From Sandaracinaceae bacterium (GTDB lineage: Bacteria; Myxococcota_A; Polyangia; Polyangiales; Houyiibacteriaceae): a stretch of DNA of 64,000 nucleotides. The stretch covers positions 1,525,079 through 1,589,078 of the forward strand of contig JACKEI010000002.1 of NCBI GenBank assembly GCA_020633075.1, in the 5' to 3' direction. Below the pieces are notes generated by a model. It was not told the DNA's origin. It did no database searches and saw only the letters and a list, made by a program, of their open reading frames with translations. Shown here piece after piece: positions 34,594 to 43,005 of this stretch (its first letter is position 1; each line of letters begins with the position of its first letter). Both the position numbers and the translations under genes were made by a program.

Positions 34594-37500
34594 GTGAACA
34601 ACACGCACCGCACTGAGCATGAGCCGCAAAATGAAGGTGATTTTCCCGCCAACGACAGCGTATGTGAGACCGTTGTCGTTGTCGGAAACGGGATGGTCAG
34701 TCAGCGATTCTGCGACGCTTTGCGTCAGCGCTCTTCGGTAGATTCAACCAAAGTTGTTGTGTTCGGTGAGGAGCCTTGGCCCGCCTACGATCGCGTCCAA
34801 CTCACCAAGTACTTCCAGCTCGGGAGCGCGGAGCCCCTGCTGCTGGCCAGCCGCGGGTGGTACGAGGACCGCGACATCGAGCTGCGCACCAGCACGAAGG
34901 TCGTGGCCGTCGACCTCGCCGCGCGCGAGGTGCTGACAGACACGGGCGAGCGCTGCGGCTTCGACCGCTTGGTGCTGGCCACCGGGTCCTCGCCCTTCGT
35001 GCCGCGCATGCCGGGCATCGACCGGCCTGGCGTGTTCGTCTACCGAACGCTGGCGGACCTGGACGCCATCAAGGAGTACGCGGCGGGAGCCACACGCTGC
35101 GCCGTGCTGGGCGGCGGCCTGTTGGGGCTCGAGGCGGCTCGCGCGGTGCAGGAGTGTGGCGTCACGACCCACGTGCTGGAGATGGCCGACCGCCTCATGC
35201 CGCGGCAGATCGACGCCATCGGCGGTCGCCTGCTGCGCCGCGCCATCGAGCGCCTGGGCGTGCCCGTTCACGTGGACTGCGCCACGCGCGAGGTGCTCGG
35301 GGACCCAGCCGTGACCGCCTTGGTCACGCAGGCCGAGGAGCTGCCCTTCGACATGGTGGTGGTGTCCGCTGGCATTCGGCCGCGCGACGAGCTGGCCCGC
35401 GAGGCGGGGATCGCCGTTGGCGAGCGCGGTGGCATCCTGGTGGACGACGGCCTCGCGACCAATGTCCCCGGCGTCTACGCCATCGGGGAGTGCGCGCTGC
35501 ATCGGGGCATGATCTACGGGCTGGTGGCCCCTGGCTACGACATGGCCGAGGTGCTGGCGCGCGTGCTCGCCGGGGATACCGAGGCGCGCTTCGAGGGGGC
35601 CGACCTGTCCTGCAAGCTCAAGCTCATGGGCGTGGACGTGGCCAGCTTCGGCGACCCCTTCGCGGACGAGCGCGACCGCGACGCGCAGGTGGTGGCGTTT
35701 CAGGACTTCACGGCGGGGGTCTACAAGAAGGTCATCCTGGACCAGAGCGCGCAGCGCGTGCTGGGCGGCATGCTGCTGGGCGACGCCTCGGCCTACGGGA
35801 CCCTCGCGCACTACGCGCGCAGCGGTGAGACCATCCCCGGCACGCCCGAGGAGCTGCTGCTGGGTGTTCGGGGCGGCGACGCCGCGGGTGGCGGCATGGC
35901 CGCGCTGCCCGACAGCGCGCAGGTCTGCTCCTGCAACAACGTCACCAAGGGCGCGATCGTCGGAGCTGTGCGCGACGGCGCGTGCGAGCTCTCTGCACTC
36001 AAGACCTGCACCAAGGCCGGCACCTCGTGCGGTGGCTGTCTCCCGCAGGTGGTGGACCTCTTGGACGTGGAGCTGACGGCCCTCGGTCGCAGCACCCGCA
36101 AGCGCCTCTGTGAGCACTTCGACCTGACCCGCCGCGAGCTCTTCGACGTGGTGCGCGTGCGGGGCATCGACACCTTCGAGGACCTGCTGCGTGAGCACGG
36201 CACCGGCGGGAGCGGGTGCGAGGTCTGCAAGCCCACCGCCGCCAGCATCTTCGCGAGCGTGCAGAACGAGATGATCCTCGCGAAGCACGCCGCGCTGCAG
36301 GACACCAACGACCGCTTCCTCGCGAACATCCAGCGGCGCGGGCTGTACTCCGTGGTGCCGCGCATCCCGGGCGGCGAGATCACCCCCGAGGGGCTCATTC
36401 GCCTCGGTGAGATCGCGCAGCGCTACGGCCTCTACACCAAGATCACGGGCGGTCAGCGCGTGGACATGTTCGGCGCCACCTTGGCGAAGCTGCCCGACAT
36501 CTGGGAGGAGCTGGTGACCAGCGGCTTCGAGAGCGGTCACGCCTACGCCAAGGGGCTCCGCACCGTGAAGAGCTGTGTGGGCTCCACCTGGTGCCGCTAC
36601 GGCATCGACGACTCGGTGGGTCTCGCCATCCGCATCGAGGAGCGCTACCGCGGCATGCGCGCCCCCCACAAGCTCAAGAGCGCGGTCAGCGGCTGCGTGC
36701 GTGAGTGCGCCGAGGCGCAGAGCAAGGACTTCGGCGTCATCGCCACCGAGTCCGGGTGGAACCTCTACGTGTGCGGCAACGGCGGCGCCAAGCCGCGGCA
36801 CGCGGACTTGCTGGCGACCGACCTCGATGAGGAGACGCTCATCCGCTACATCGACCGCTTCCTCATGTACTACATGTGCACCGCGGACCGCCTCACGCGG
36901 ACCTCGGTGTGGGTGGAGAAGCTCGAGGGTGGCATCGAGCACGTGCGCGACGTGGTGGTGCGCGACAGCCTGGGCCTGGGCGAGGAGCTGGAGCGCATGG
37001 CGGCGCACCTGGTGGCGACCTACCAGTGCGAGTGGGCCGCGGTGGTGAAGGACCCGGAGCAGCGCGCTCGCTTCCGGCACTTTGCGAACAGCGACGACCC
37101 CGACGACAACGTCTTCATGATCGAGCAGCGCGGTCAGCACCGCGTCGCGGACTGGCCGCCGCCGGCCGCCCCACGCAAGCTCCGGCTGCCCGTGCTCACG
37201 GCCGCCGTGGCCTCCGCAGGCGACGACCTGGTCTACTTCGGAGACGCCGCGAGCTTCCCCGAGGAGGGGGGCATGGCCGTTCGGTATGGCGAGGTGCAGC
37301 TGGCCATCTACCACTTCGCCTCGCGCGGGGAGTGGTACGCAACGCAGAACATGTGCCCGCACCAAGAAGACATGGTGCTGGCGCGTGGGTTGCTGGGGGA
37401 CTCGCGCGGCGAACCGAAGGTGGTCTGCCCCATGCACAAGAAGAGCTTCTCCCTGAAGACCGGCGAGTGTCTCAGCGGCGAGGAGTACCAGATCATGACC

Positions 37501-37614
37501 TTCCCGGTGGAGCTGCACGACGGCCGCGTGTTCGCGCGGGTCCCGGCGGCGGCCTCGCTCGCCGAGCAGCTGTGTGCGGCGCACTCTTCCTGTCATGCCC
37601 ACGCGGCGGAGTAG
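34594..37614 (+). CDS. nirBD: Assimilatory NAD(P)H nitrite reductase, NirB-NirD fusion
   Basis: The 1006-residue enzyme reduces nitrite to ammonium in the cytoplasm with NAD(P)H. Domains in order are as follows. First is an FAD/NAD(P) pyridine-nucleotide oxidoreductase region (VVVGNGMVSQ near residue 30, LGGGLLGLEAA). Then come BFD-like [2Fe-2S] modules (CSCNN near 443, CTKAGTSCGGC, GCEVC). The siroheme/[4Fe-4S] region has SCVGSTWC near 659 and GCVREC near 699. Last is a C-terminal Rieske domain (CPHQED near 919, CPMHKK near 945), which is normally the separate small subunit NirD. The start is a GTG at 34594 after TTGAGG. The first 200 bases are AT-richer than the rest. It is the first gene of the nitrate operon. 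Confidence 0.95.
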   Translation: MNNTHRTEHEPQNEGDFPANDSVCETVVVVGNGMVSQRFCDALRQRSSVDSTKVVVFGEEPWPAYDRVQLTKYFQLGSAEPLLLASRGWYEDRDIELRTSTKVVAVDLAAREVLTDTGERCGFDRLVLATGSSPFVPRMPGIDRPGVFVYRTLADLDAIKEYAAGATRCAVLGGGLLGLEAARAVQECGVTTHVLEMADRLMPRQIDAIGGRLLRRAIERLGVPVHVDCATREVLGDPAVTALVTQAEELPFDMVVVSAGIRPRDELAREAGIAVGERGGILVDDGLATNVPGVYAIGECALHRGMIYGLVAPGYDMAEVLARVLAGDTEARFEGADLSCKLKLMGVDVASFGDPFADERDRDAQVVAFQDFTAGVYKKVILDQSAQRVLGGMLLGDASAYGTLAHYARSGETIPGTPEELLLGVRGGDAAGGGMAALPDSAQVCSCNNVTKGAIVGAVRDGACELSALKTCTKAGTSCGGCLPQVVDLLDVELTALGRSTRKRLCEHFDLTRRELFDVVRVRGIDTFEDLLREHGTGGSGCEVCKPTAASIFASVQNEMILAKHAALQDTNDRFLANIQRRGLYSVVPRIPGGEITPEGLIRLGEIAQRYGLYTKITGGQRVDMFGATLAKLPDIWEELVTSGFESGHAYAKGLRTVKSCVGSTWCRYGIDDSVGLAIRIEERYRGMRAPHKLKSAVSGCVRECAEAQSKDFGVIATESGWNLYVCGNGGAKPRHADLLATDLDEETLIRYIDRFLMYYMCTADRLTRTSVWVEKLEGGIEHVRDVVVRDSLGLGEELERMAAHLVATYQCEWAAVVKDPEQRARFRHFANSDDPDDNVFMIEQRGQHRVADWPPPAAPRKLRLPVLTAAVASAGDDLVYFGDAASFPEEGGMAVRYGEVQLAIYHFASRGEWYATQNMCPHQEDMVLARGLLGDSRGEPKVVCPMHKKSFSLKTGECLSGEEYQIMTFPVELHDGRVFARVPAAASLAEQLCAAHSSCHAHAAE

Positions 37615-37623
37615 GTCGCAGGT

Positions 37624-39363
37624 ATGTCGACAAGCACCGTTCGTCTCCCCATTCTCGACGCCGACGTTGCGGCTCCGGCCTCGCACAAGACCCGCCTCCC
37701 ACTGCTGGACCAGCTCCTCTCCGACCAGCGCGACATGAGCGCCGTAGAGCGCTTCAGCCAGCTTCACGACGACGCCACCACGCCCCTGATGGAGCCGGTG
37801 TACCGTGCGCTCCTGCCTGCCACGGCGCCGGGGCCCGGACAGCAGTACGCCTTCTCGGTCAACCTGGACGCGTGCTCGGGCTGCAAGGCGTGCGTCACCG
37901 CCTGCCACAGCCTGAACGGCCTCGACGAGAGCGAGACCTGGCGGTCGGTGGGCGTGCTGCACGGGGGCGACGTGACGGCGCCGTTCCAGCAGAACGTGAC
38001 CAGCGCCTGCCACCACTGCGTGGAGCCCGCCTGCATGAAGGGCTGCCCGGTGGGGGCCTACGAGAAGGACCCGGTGACGGGCATCGTCAAGCACCTCGAC
38101 GACCAGTGCATCGGCTGCCAGTACTGCATCTTCACCTGCGCCTACGAGGTGCCGCAGTACAACGCCAAGAAGGGCATCGTGCGCAAGTGCGACATGTGCT
38201 CGAACCGCCTGGCCGAGGGCGAGGCCCCGGCGTGCGTGCAGGCGTGCCCCACGCAGGCCATCTCCATTCAGCTCGTGGACGTCGCTGGCACGGTCGCCGC
38301 GTCCAAGTCGGGCAGCCTCGTGCCGGGGGCGCCAGCCAACAAGATCAGCGTCCCCACCACGACCTACGTCAGCAAGAGCGGGATGCCCGCCAACACGCTG
38401 CCGGCCGACTTCCACGCCATGCGCCCCGCGCACATCCACACGCCCCTGGTGTGGATGCTGGTGCTGACGCAGCTCTCGGTGGGGGCGTTCTGGGTGGGCG
38501 GGGCCTTCGAGGGTCTCCTCCCGCCGGCCGCGCTCGACGCCGTGCGGCCGTGGCATGGGCTGCTGGCCCTGGCGCTCGGTCTGCTCGCGCTGGGCGCCAG
38601 CACCGCACACCTGGGCCGCCCGCAGTACGCCTTCCGCGCGCTCTTGGGGGTACGCACCTCGTGGCTCAGCCGCGAGATCCTCTCCTTCGGGGCGTTCGCG
38701 GGAGCGGCGGTGACCTACGCGGCGGCCCTCTTCCAAGCGGACCGACCCAGCGTGCTGGCCGCGCTCCCGCAGCTGCCTTCGTGGTCCGAGGCCGCGCTGC
38801 CCGTGTTGGCACCCACGGTGGCCATCACGGGCGCGCTCGGCGTGTACTGCTCGGTGATGCTGTACCACGCCACCCGGCGCACGTGGTGGCACGGCTACGC
38901 GACGGGCTTCAAGTTCACGCTCACCAGCGTGGTGCTCGGGCTGGCCTTCAGCACCGCGGCCGCCATCGTGGTGCTTGCGGCGACGCACACGGACCCGCTC
39001 CCGCTGCTGCGCCCCTGGCTGCGCTTCGCCGCTCCGGCCTTGGTGCTGTCCACCTCGCTCAAGCTGGTGGGGGAGCTCCTGGTCGTCAGGCACCGGCGCG
39101 ACGAGCGGGGGGACCTCGGCCGCTCGGCCCGCCTGCTCCTGGGTGACCTGCGGCGGCTGCTCGGCCTGCGCGCTGGGCTCGCGGTGTTCGGCGGGGTGCT
39201 GCTGCCGGCGGCGTTCTTCGGTGCGCCAGAGGGCGTTCCCCTCGGCGCGCTGGTCACGGTCTCGCTCCTCAGCGCGGCGCTGCTGCTCGCTGGGGAGCTC
39301 GTGGAGCGGGTGCTCTTCTTCGCGGCGATGAGTGCGCCGCGCATGCCTGGGGTGGTGAGCTGA
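37624..39363 (+). CDS. DmsB-DmsC-like fusion: ferredoxin subunit plus quinol-type membrane anchor
   Basis: The 579-residue protein joins two normally separate subunits. Residues about 78-235 are a DmsB-type four-cluster ferredoxin (CSGCKACVTAC, CHHCVEPACMKGCP, CIGCQYCIFTC, CDMCSNRL...CVQACP). Residues about 265-575 are a DmsC-type anchor with around eight membrane helices (HIHTPLVWMLVLTQLSVGAFW; HLGRPQYAFRALLGVRTSWLSREIL). DmsC proteins oxidise quinol and pass electrons through DmsB. Here the partner is the downstream nitrate reductase, whose start overlaps this stop by one base. The fusion should therefore feed quinol electrons to nitrate reduction; this is inference from context. It lies ten bases after nirBD. 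Confidence 0.93.
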   Translation: MSTSTVRLPILDADVAAPASHKTRLPLLDQLLSDQRDMSAVERFSQLHDDATTPLMEPVYRALLPATAPGPGQQYAFSVNLDACSGCKACVTACHSLNGLDESETWRSVGVLHGGDVTAPFQQNVTSACHHCVEPACMKGCPVGAYEKDPVTGIVKHLDDQCIGCQYCIFTCAYEVPQYNAKKGIVRKCDMCSNRLAEGEAPACVQACPTQAISIQLVDVAGTVAASKSGSLVPGAPANKISVPTTTYVSKSGMPANTLPADFHAMRPAHIHTPLVWMLVLTQLSVGAFWVGGAFEGLLPPAALDAVRPWHGLLALALGLLALGASTAHLGRPQYAFRALLGVRTSWLSREILSFGAFAGAAVTYAAALFQADRPSVLAALPQLPSWSEAALPVLAPTVAITGALGVYCSVMLYHATRRTWWHGYATGFKFTLTSVVLGLAFSTAAAIVVLAATHTDPLPLLRPWLRFAAPALVLSTSLKLVGELLVVRHRRDERGDLGRSARLLLGDLRRLLGLRAGLAVFGGVLLPAAFFGAPEGVPLGALVTVSLLSAALLLAGELVERVLFFAAMSAPRMPGVVS

Positions 39364-41603
39364 TGGCCAAGGTGCGACCGACGGTAGTCCAGCGCGCGAA
39401 GCGCTTGTTGCGCGATGACGGAGGGGTGCTGACCCGCGAGCTGATGCGCTCCCCGGGGGGCTTCGGTCTGGGGCAGGTGCCCACGCGACTCAAGCCGGAC
39501 TCGACCACGACCATGGTCTGCGGCTTCTGCTCCACCGGCTGCGGCCTGGACGTGCACATGCGCGACGGCGCGGCGGTCAGCCTGACCCCGTCGGCCCTCT
39601 ACCCGGTCAACCTCGGGATGGCATGCCCGAAGGGCTGGGAGTCGCTTACGCCGCTGCGGGCACCCGACCGCGCGCGGGCGCCCATGCTGCGCATGAGCCG
39701 GGGGGGACGCCTCACACCCATTGGTTGGCGCGAAGCGCTGACGACGTTCACCGAGCGCTTCAAGGCCGTCCAAGCCAAGCACGGTCCCGAGTCCGTGGCG
39801 TTCCTGGGTACCGGTCAGATCCCCCTGGAGGAGCTGGCGTTCCTGGGCGCGCTGGCGAAGTTCGGCATGGGCATGAGGCACGGCGACGGCAACACCCGCC
39901 AGTGCATGGCCACCGCGGTCGTCGCCTACAAGGAGTGCTTCGGCTTCGACGCGCCCCCCTACACCTACGACGACCTCGAGGAGAGCGACGTGCTGGTGTT
40001 CGTGGGCGCCAACCCGTGCATCGCGCACCCGATTCTGTGGGAGCGGGTCTGCCGCAACCCCAACGAGCCCACGGTCGTGGTCCTCGACCCGCGGCGCACA
40101 GAGACCGCGCAGCAGGCGACGCTGCACTTGCCCCTCGCGCCCAAGAGCGACCTCGAGCTGCTCTACGCGGTGGCGCACGTGCTCATTCGGGACGGCAAGA
40201 TCGACCGCGCCTTCGTGGACGCGCACACGGACGACTTCGAGGGCTTCGCCGACCACGTGCGCGGCTACTCGCCGGCGCGGGTGACGGACCACGTGGGGCT
40301 GACGGAGCAGCAGATCGAGGCGCTCGCGGATACCATCCACCGGGGCGAGCGTGTCTCCTTCTGGTGGACCATGGGTGTCAACCAGAGCCACGAGGGAGTG
40401 CGCGTGGCCCAGGCCATCATCGCCCTGTCGCTCCTAACCGGGAACATCGGCCGGCCGGGAACGGGTCCCAACTCAATCACGGGCCAGTGCAACGCGATGG
40501 GCTCGCGCCTCTTCAGCAACACCACGGGTCTGCTGGGCGGCCACCGCTTCGACGATCCCGCGCATCGTCGCAAGGTGGCGGGGATGCTGGAGATTGACGA
40601 GGCTCGCATCCCCACGGACTCCGGGATGGCCTACGACCAGATCCTCGAGGCCATCCTGCGTGACGAGATCAAGGGGCTGTGGGTGGTGGCCACGAACCCA
40701 GCGCACTCCTGGATCAACCAGAGCGATGCCCGCGACGTGTTGAGCCGCCTCGACTTCCTGGTGGTGCAGGACATGTACGACTCCAGCGAGACCGCGGACA
40801 TGGCCGACCTGATCCTGCCGGCTGCCGGGTGGGGCGAGAAGGAGGGCTGCTTCATCAACTCGGAGCGCCGCATCAGCGTCATCAAGCAGGTTGCGCGCAC
40901 CCCGGGGACGGCGCTGAGTGACTTCCGCATCTTCCAGCTCATCGCGGACGCATGGGGCTGTGGTGACATGTTCAAGAAGTGGGACTCTCCGGAGTCCGTG
41001 TTTCGGATATTGCGCGATCTTACAAAGGGAATGCCTTGCGACATCACCGGAATCGACGGCTATCAACAGATCGACGACATGCGCGGAATTCAATGGCCAC
41101 TTCCGGAGGGTCGTGCTCCTGAGCGGCTCGAGCAGCGCAGGCTCTTCGAGGACCGCAGGTTCTACACCCCGAGCGGGCGTGCCAAGTTCGTGTACGAGGA
41201 CACTCGGCCGATCCCCGAGAAGGTCGACGCCTTCTTCCGCTTCGCCCTGCTCACCGGTCGGGGGAGCTCTGCGCAGTGGCACACGCAGACCCGCACGGGG
41301 AAGAGCCCGGTCCTCGCGAAGCTGGCGCCGGAGCAGCAGTACGTCGAGATCTCGCCCCCCGACGCGGAGGCGCTGGGCATCGCGCCCAACGGCTGGGTAC
41401 GTGTGTCTTCGCGGCGTGGTTCCCTCGTGGCGCGTGCGTACGTAACCCACATCGTTCAGCCGGGACACGTGTTCATTCCCATGCACTACGTGGAAACAAA
41501 CAAGCTCACGTTTCCATCGTTTGATCCGCACTCGCATCAGCCTTCCTACAAGTATTGTGCTGTGAGACTTGAGAAGGTTGAGCCAAGCGAGATGGAGCGA
41601 TGA
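39363..41603 (+). CDS. Molybdopterin nitrate reductase, NasA/NarB type
   Basis: The 746-residue catalytic subunit starts with a [4Fe-4S] motif near residue 51 (CGFCSTGC then CPKG, the usual C-x2-C-x3-C-xn-C). It has the Mo-bis-MGD domains of the DMSO reductase superfamily (GTGQIPLEELAF; GDGNTRQCMATAV; FVGANPCIAHPI; NIGRPGTGPNSITGQCNAMGSR). The C-terminal binding domain contains WHTQTRTGK and FDPHSHQPSYK, typical of nitrate reductases. There is no Tat signal, so it should be cytoplasmic and assimilatory. The extra C-terminal [2Fe-2S] domain of NasA is absent, as in NarB. Two lower-GC patches (about 41000-41110 and 41470-41603) lie in its 3' part. Electron supply is probably the upstream DmsBC-like fusion. 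Confidence 0.93.
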   Translation: MAKVRPTVVQRAKRLLRDDGGVLTRELMRSPGGFGLGQVPTRLKPDSTTTMVCGFCSTGCGLDVHMRDGAAVSLTPSALYPVNLGMACPKGWESLTPLRAPDRARAPMLRMSRGGRLTPIGWREALTTFTERFKAVQAKHGPESVAFLGTGQIPLEELAFLGALAKFGMGMRHGDGNTRQCMATAVVAYKECFGFDAPPYTYDDLEESDVLVFVGANPCIAHPILWERVCRNPNEPTVVVLDPRRTETAQQATLHLPLAPKSDLELLYAVAHVLIRDGKIDRAFVDAHTDDFEGFADHVRGYSPARVTDHVGLTEQQIEALADTIHRGERVSFWWTMGVNQSHEGVRVAQAIIALSLLTGNIGRPGTGPNSITGQCNAMGSRLFSNTTGLLGGHRFDDPAHRRKVAGMLEIDEARIPTDSGMAYDQILEAILRDEIKGLWVVATNPAHSWINQSDARDVLSRLDFLVVQDMYDSSETADMADLILPAAGWGEKEGCFINSERRISVIKQVARTPGTALSDFRIFQLIADAWGCGDMFKKWDSPESVFRILRDLTKGMPCDITGIDGYQQIDDMRGIQWPLPEGRAPERLEQRRLFEDRRFYTPSGRAKFVYEDTRPIPEKVDAFFRFALLTGRGSSAQWHTQTRTGKSPVLAKLAPEQQYVEISPPDAEALGIAPNGWVRVSSRRGSLVARAYVTHIVQPGHVFIPMHYVETNKLTFPSFDPHSHQPSYKYCAVRLEKVEPSEMER

Positions 41604-41646
41604 GAGTGATTGTTTCGCGTTCATTATACGCAACAGAAATCGATAT

Positions 41647-41655
41647 GAAACACGA
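41647..41655 (+). promoter_or_regulatory. Second copy of the nitrate-region motif
   Basis: GAAACACGA lies in the 70-base AT-rich gap before the NarK-type gene. Its exact reverse complement is TCGTGTTTC at 34514-34522, upstream of nirBD. It may be a binding site for a shared regulator, giving this gene its own promoter inside the cluster. Confidence 0.4.
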
Positions 41656-41673
41656 GACTGATATTTTGAGATC

Positions 41674-43005
41674 ATGTTTGATGAACAAGGTCGCTCTACC
41701 TCAATAGATCTCTTCTCGTTGAAGACCGTGCAGATGAGGACTTTCCACCTTACGTGGTTTGCGTTCTTTCTGTGCTTCTTTGGTTGGTTCAGTCACGCGC
41801 CGCTCATGGCGTCCACCATCGCCCCAGACCTGGGGCTCACCCGGGACCAGATCCTCTCGTCCTTCATCGCGTCCGTGGGTGTAACCGTCTTTGCGCGGCT
41901 CGGCGTCGGCTCGCTCTGCGACTACGTCGGCCCGCGCAAAGCGTACGTCGCGCTGCTCGTGTTCGGCGCCATCGCCACGGCGGGGTCCGCGTTGGCCTAC
42001 GACTACGAGACCTACTTCATCTCGCGTCTCTTCATCGGCGTCATTGGCGCGTCCTTCGTCATCACGCAGTACCACACCTCGGTCATGTTCTCCGGCAACG
42101 TGGTGGGCATGGCGAACGCCACGACCGCCGGCTGGGGCAACCTGGGCGGCGGTGTGACTCAGGCCGTCATGCCCTTGGTGGCCGGCGCCATGGTGGGTCT
42201 CGGCTTCGCGAGCTCGGAGCTGTCGCGCTGGCGCCCCGCCATGATGGCTCCCGCTGTGCTCATGCTGCTCGTCGCGGCGCTCTACTGGCGCTACACGACG
42301 GACTGCCCCAAGGGCAACTACTCCGACTTGCCCAACGAGCGCCCGCAGAAGCGCAAGGGTGAGCAGGGCCTCTTCCTGTCGGCGGTGAAGGACCACCGCG
42401 TCTGGCTCTTGTTCCTCGTCTACGCGGGCTGCTTCGGCATGGAGCTCTTCGTCAACGGCCGCGCCGCGACGTACTACCAGGAGCGCTTCGAGATGAGCGA
42501 GGGCACCGCCGGTCTCATCGCGTCCCTCTTCGGCCTGATGAACATCTTCGCCCGCTCGCTCGGCGGCTTCTTGGGTGACCGCTTCGCCGCAGGCGGCGGG
42601 CTCACGGGCCGCGTGCGCTGGTTGGTGGCCGTCATGGTGGCCGAGGGCCTCTCGCTGGTGGTGTTCTCGCGCATGGGAACAGTGGGTCTCGCCATTGGCA
42701 CCATGATCGTCTTCTCGTTGTTCGTGCAGATGGCCGAAGGCGCCACCTTCTCGGTCGTGCCCTTCATCAACAAGCGCTCGCTCGGCGCTGTCTCCGGCAT
42801 CGTCGGGGCGGGTGGCAACGTGGGCGCCGTCGTCTACGCGCAGTACATGTTGCGGAGCGGTGCGTCTCTCGAGCAGTGCTTCCTCTACTACGGCGTCGCG
42901 GTGGCGGTCATTGGCCTCATGGGCTTCGGCATTCGCTTCAGCGAGCAAGCCGAGGCCGACGCGCGACGAGAGTTCGAGCCCAGCGCCGGAGGCGTCACCG
43001 CGTGA
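41674..43005 (+). CDS. Nitrate/nitrite MFS transporter, NarK/NrtP type
   Basis: The 443-residue protein has twelve predicted membrane helices. It carries a nitrate-signature motif in the fifth helix region (AGWGNLGGGVTQ) and a second Gly-rich repeat (IVGAGGNVGAVVYA). The early segment WFAFFLCFFGWFSHAPLM is typical of the NNP family. It should import nitrate (and possibly exchange nitrite) across the inner membrane for the reductases encoded upstream. ATG at 41674 is preceded by GAG. The stop overlaps the next gene (GTGA at 43002-43005), so the outer-membrane channel is co-translated. Confidence 0.94.
   Translation: MFDEQGRSTSIDLFSLKTVQMRTFHLTWFAFFLCFFGWFSHAPLMASTIAPDLGLTRDQILSSFIASVGVTVFARLGVGSLCDYVGPRKAYVALLVFGAIATAGSALAYDYETYFISRLFIGVIGASFVITQYHTSVMFSGNVVGMANATTAGWGNLGGGVTQAVMPLVAGAMVGLGFASSELSRWRPAMMAPAVLMLLVAALYWRYTTDCPKGNYSDLPNERPQKRKGEQGLFLSAVKDHRVWLLFLVYAGCFGMELFVNGRAATYYQERFEMSEGTAGLIASLFGLMNIFARSLGGFLGDRFAAGGGLTGRVRWLVAVMVAEGLSLVVFSRMGTVGLAIGTMIVFSLFVQMAEGATFSVVPFINKRSLGAVSGIVGAGGNVGAVVYAQYMLRSGASLEQCFLYYGVAVAVIGLMGFGIRFSEQAEADARREFEPSAGGVTA

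Noticed and set aside
34744..39093. A 1449-residue open frame on the minus strand across the nitrate genes
   Set aside because: It mirrors the well-supported nirBD and DmsBC genes. It is His/Arg/Gly/Val-rich low-complexity sequence typical of antisense frames in high-GC DNA.
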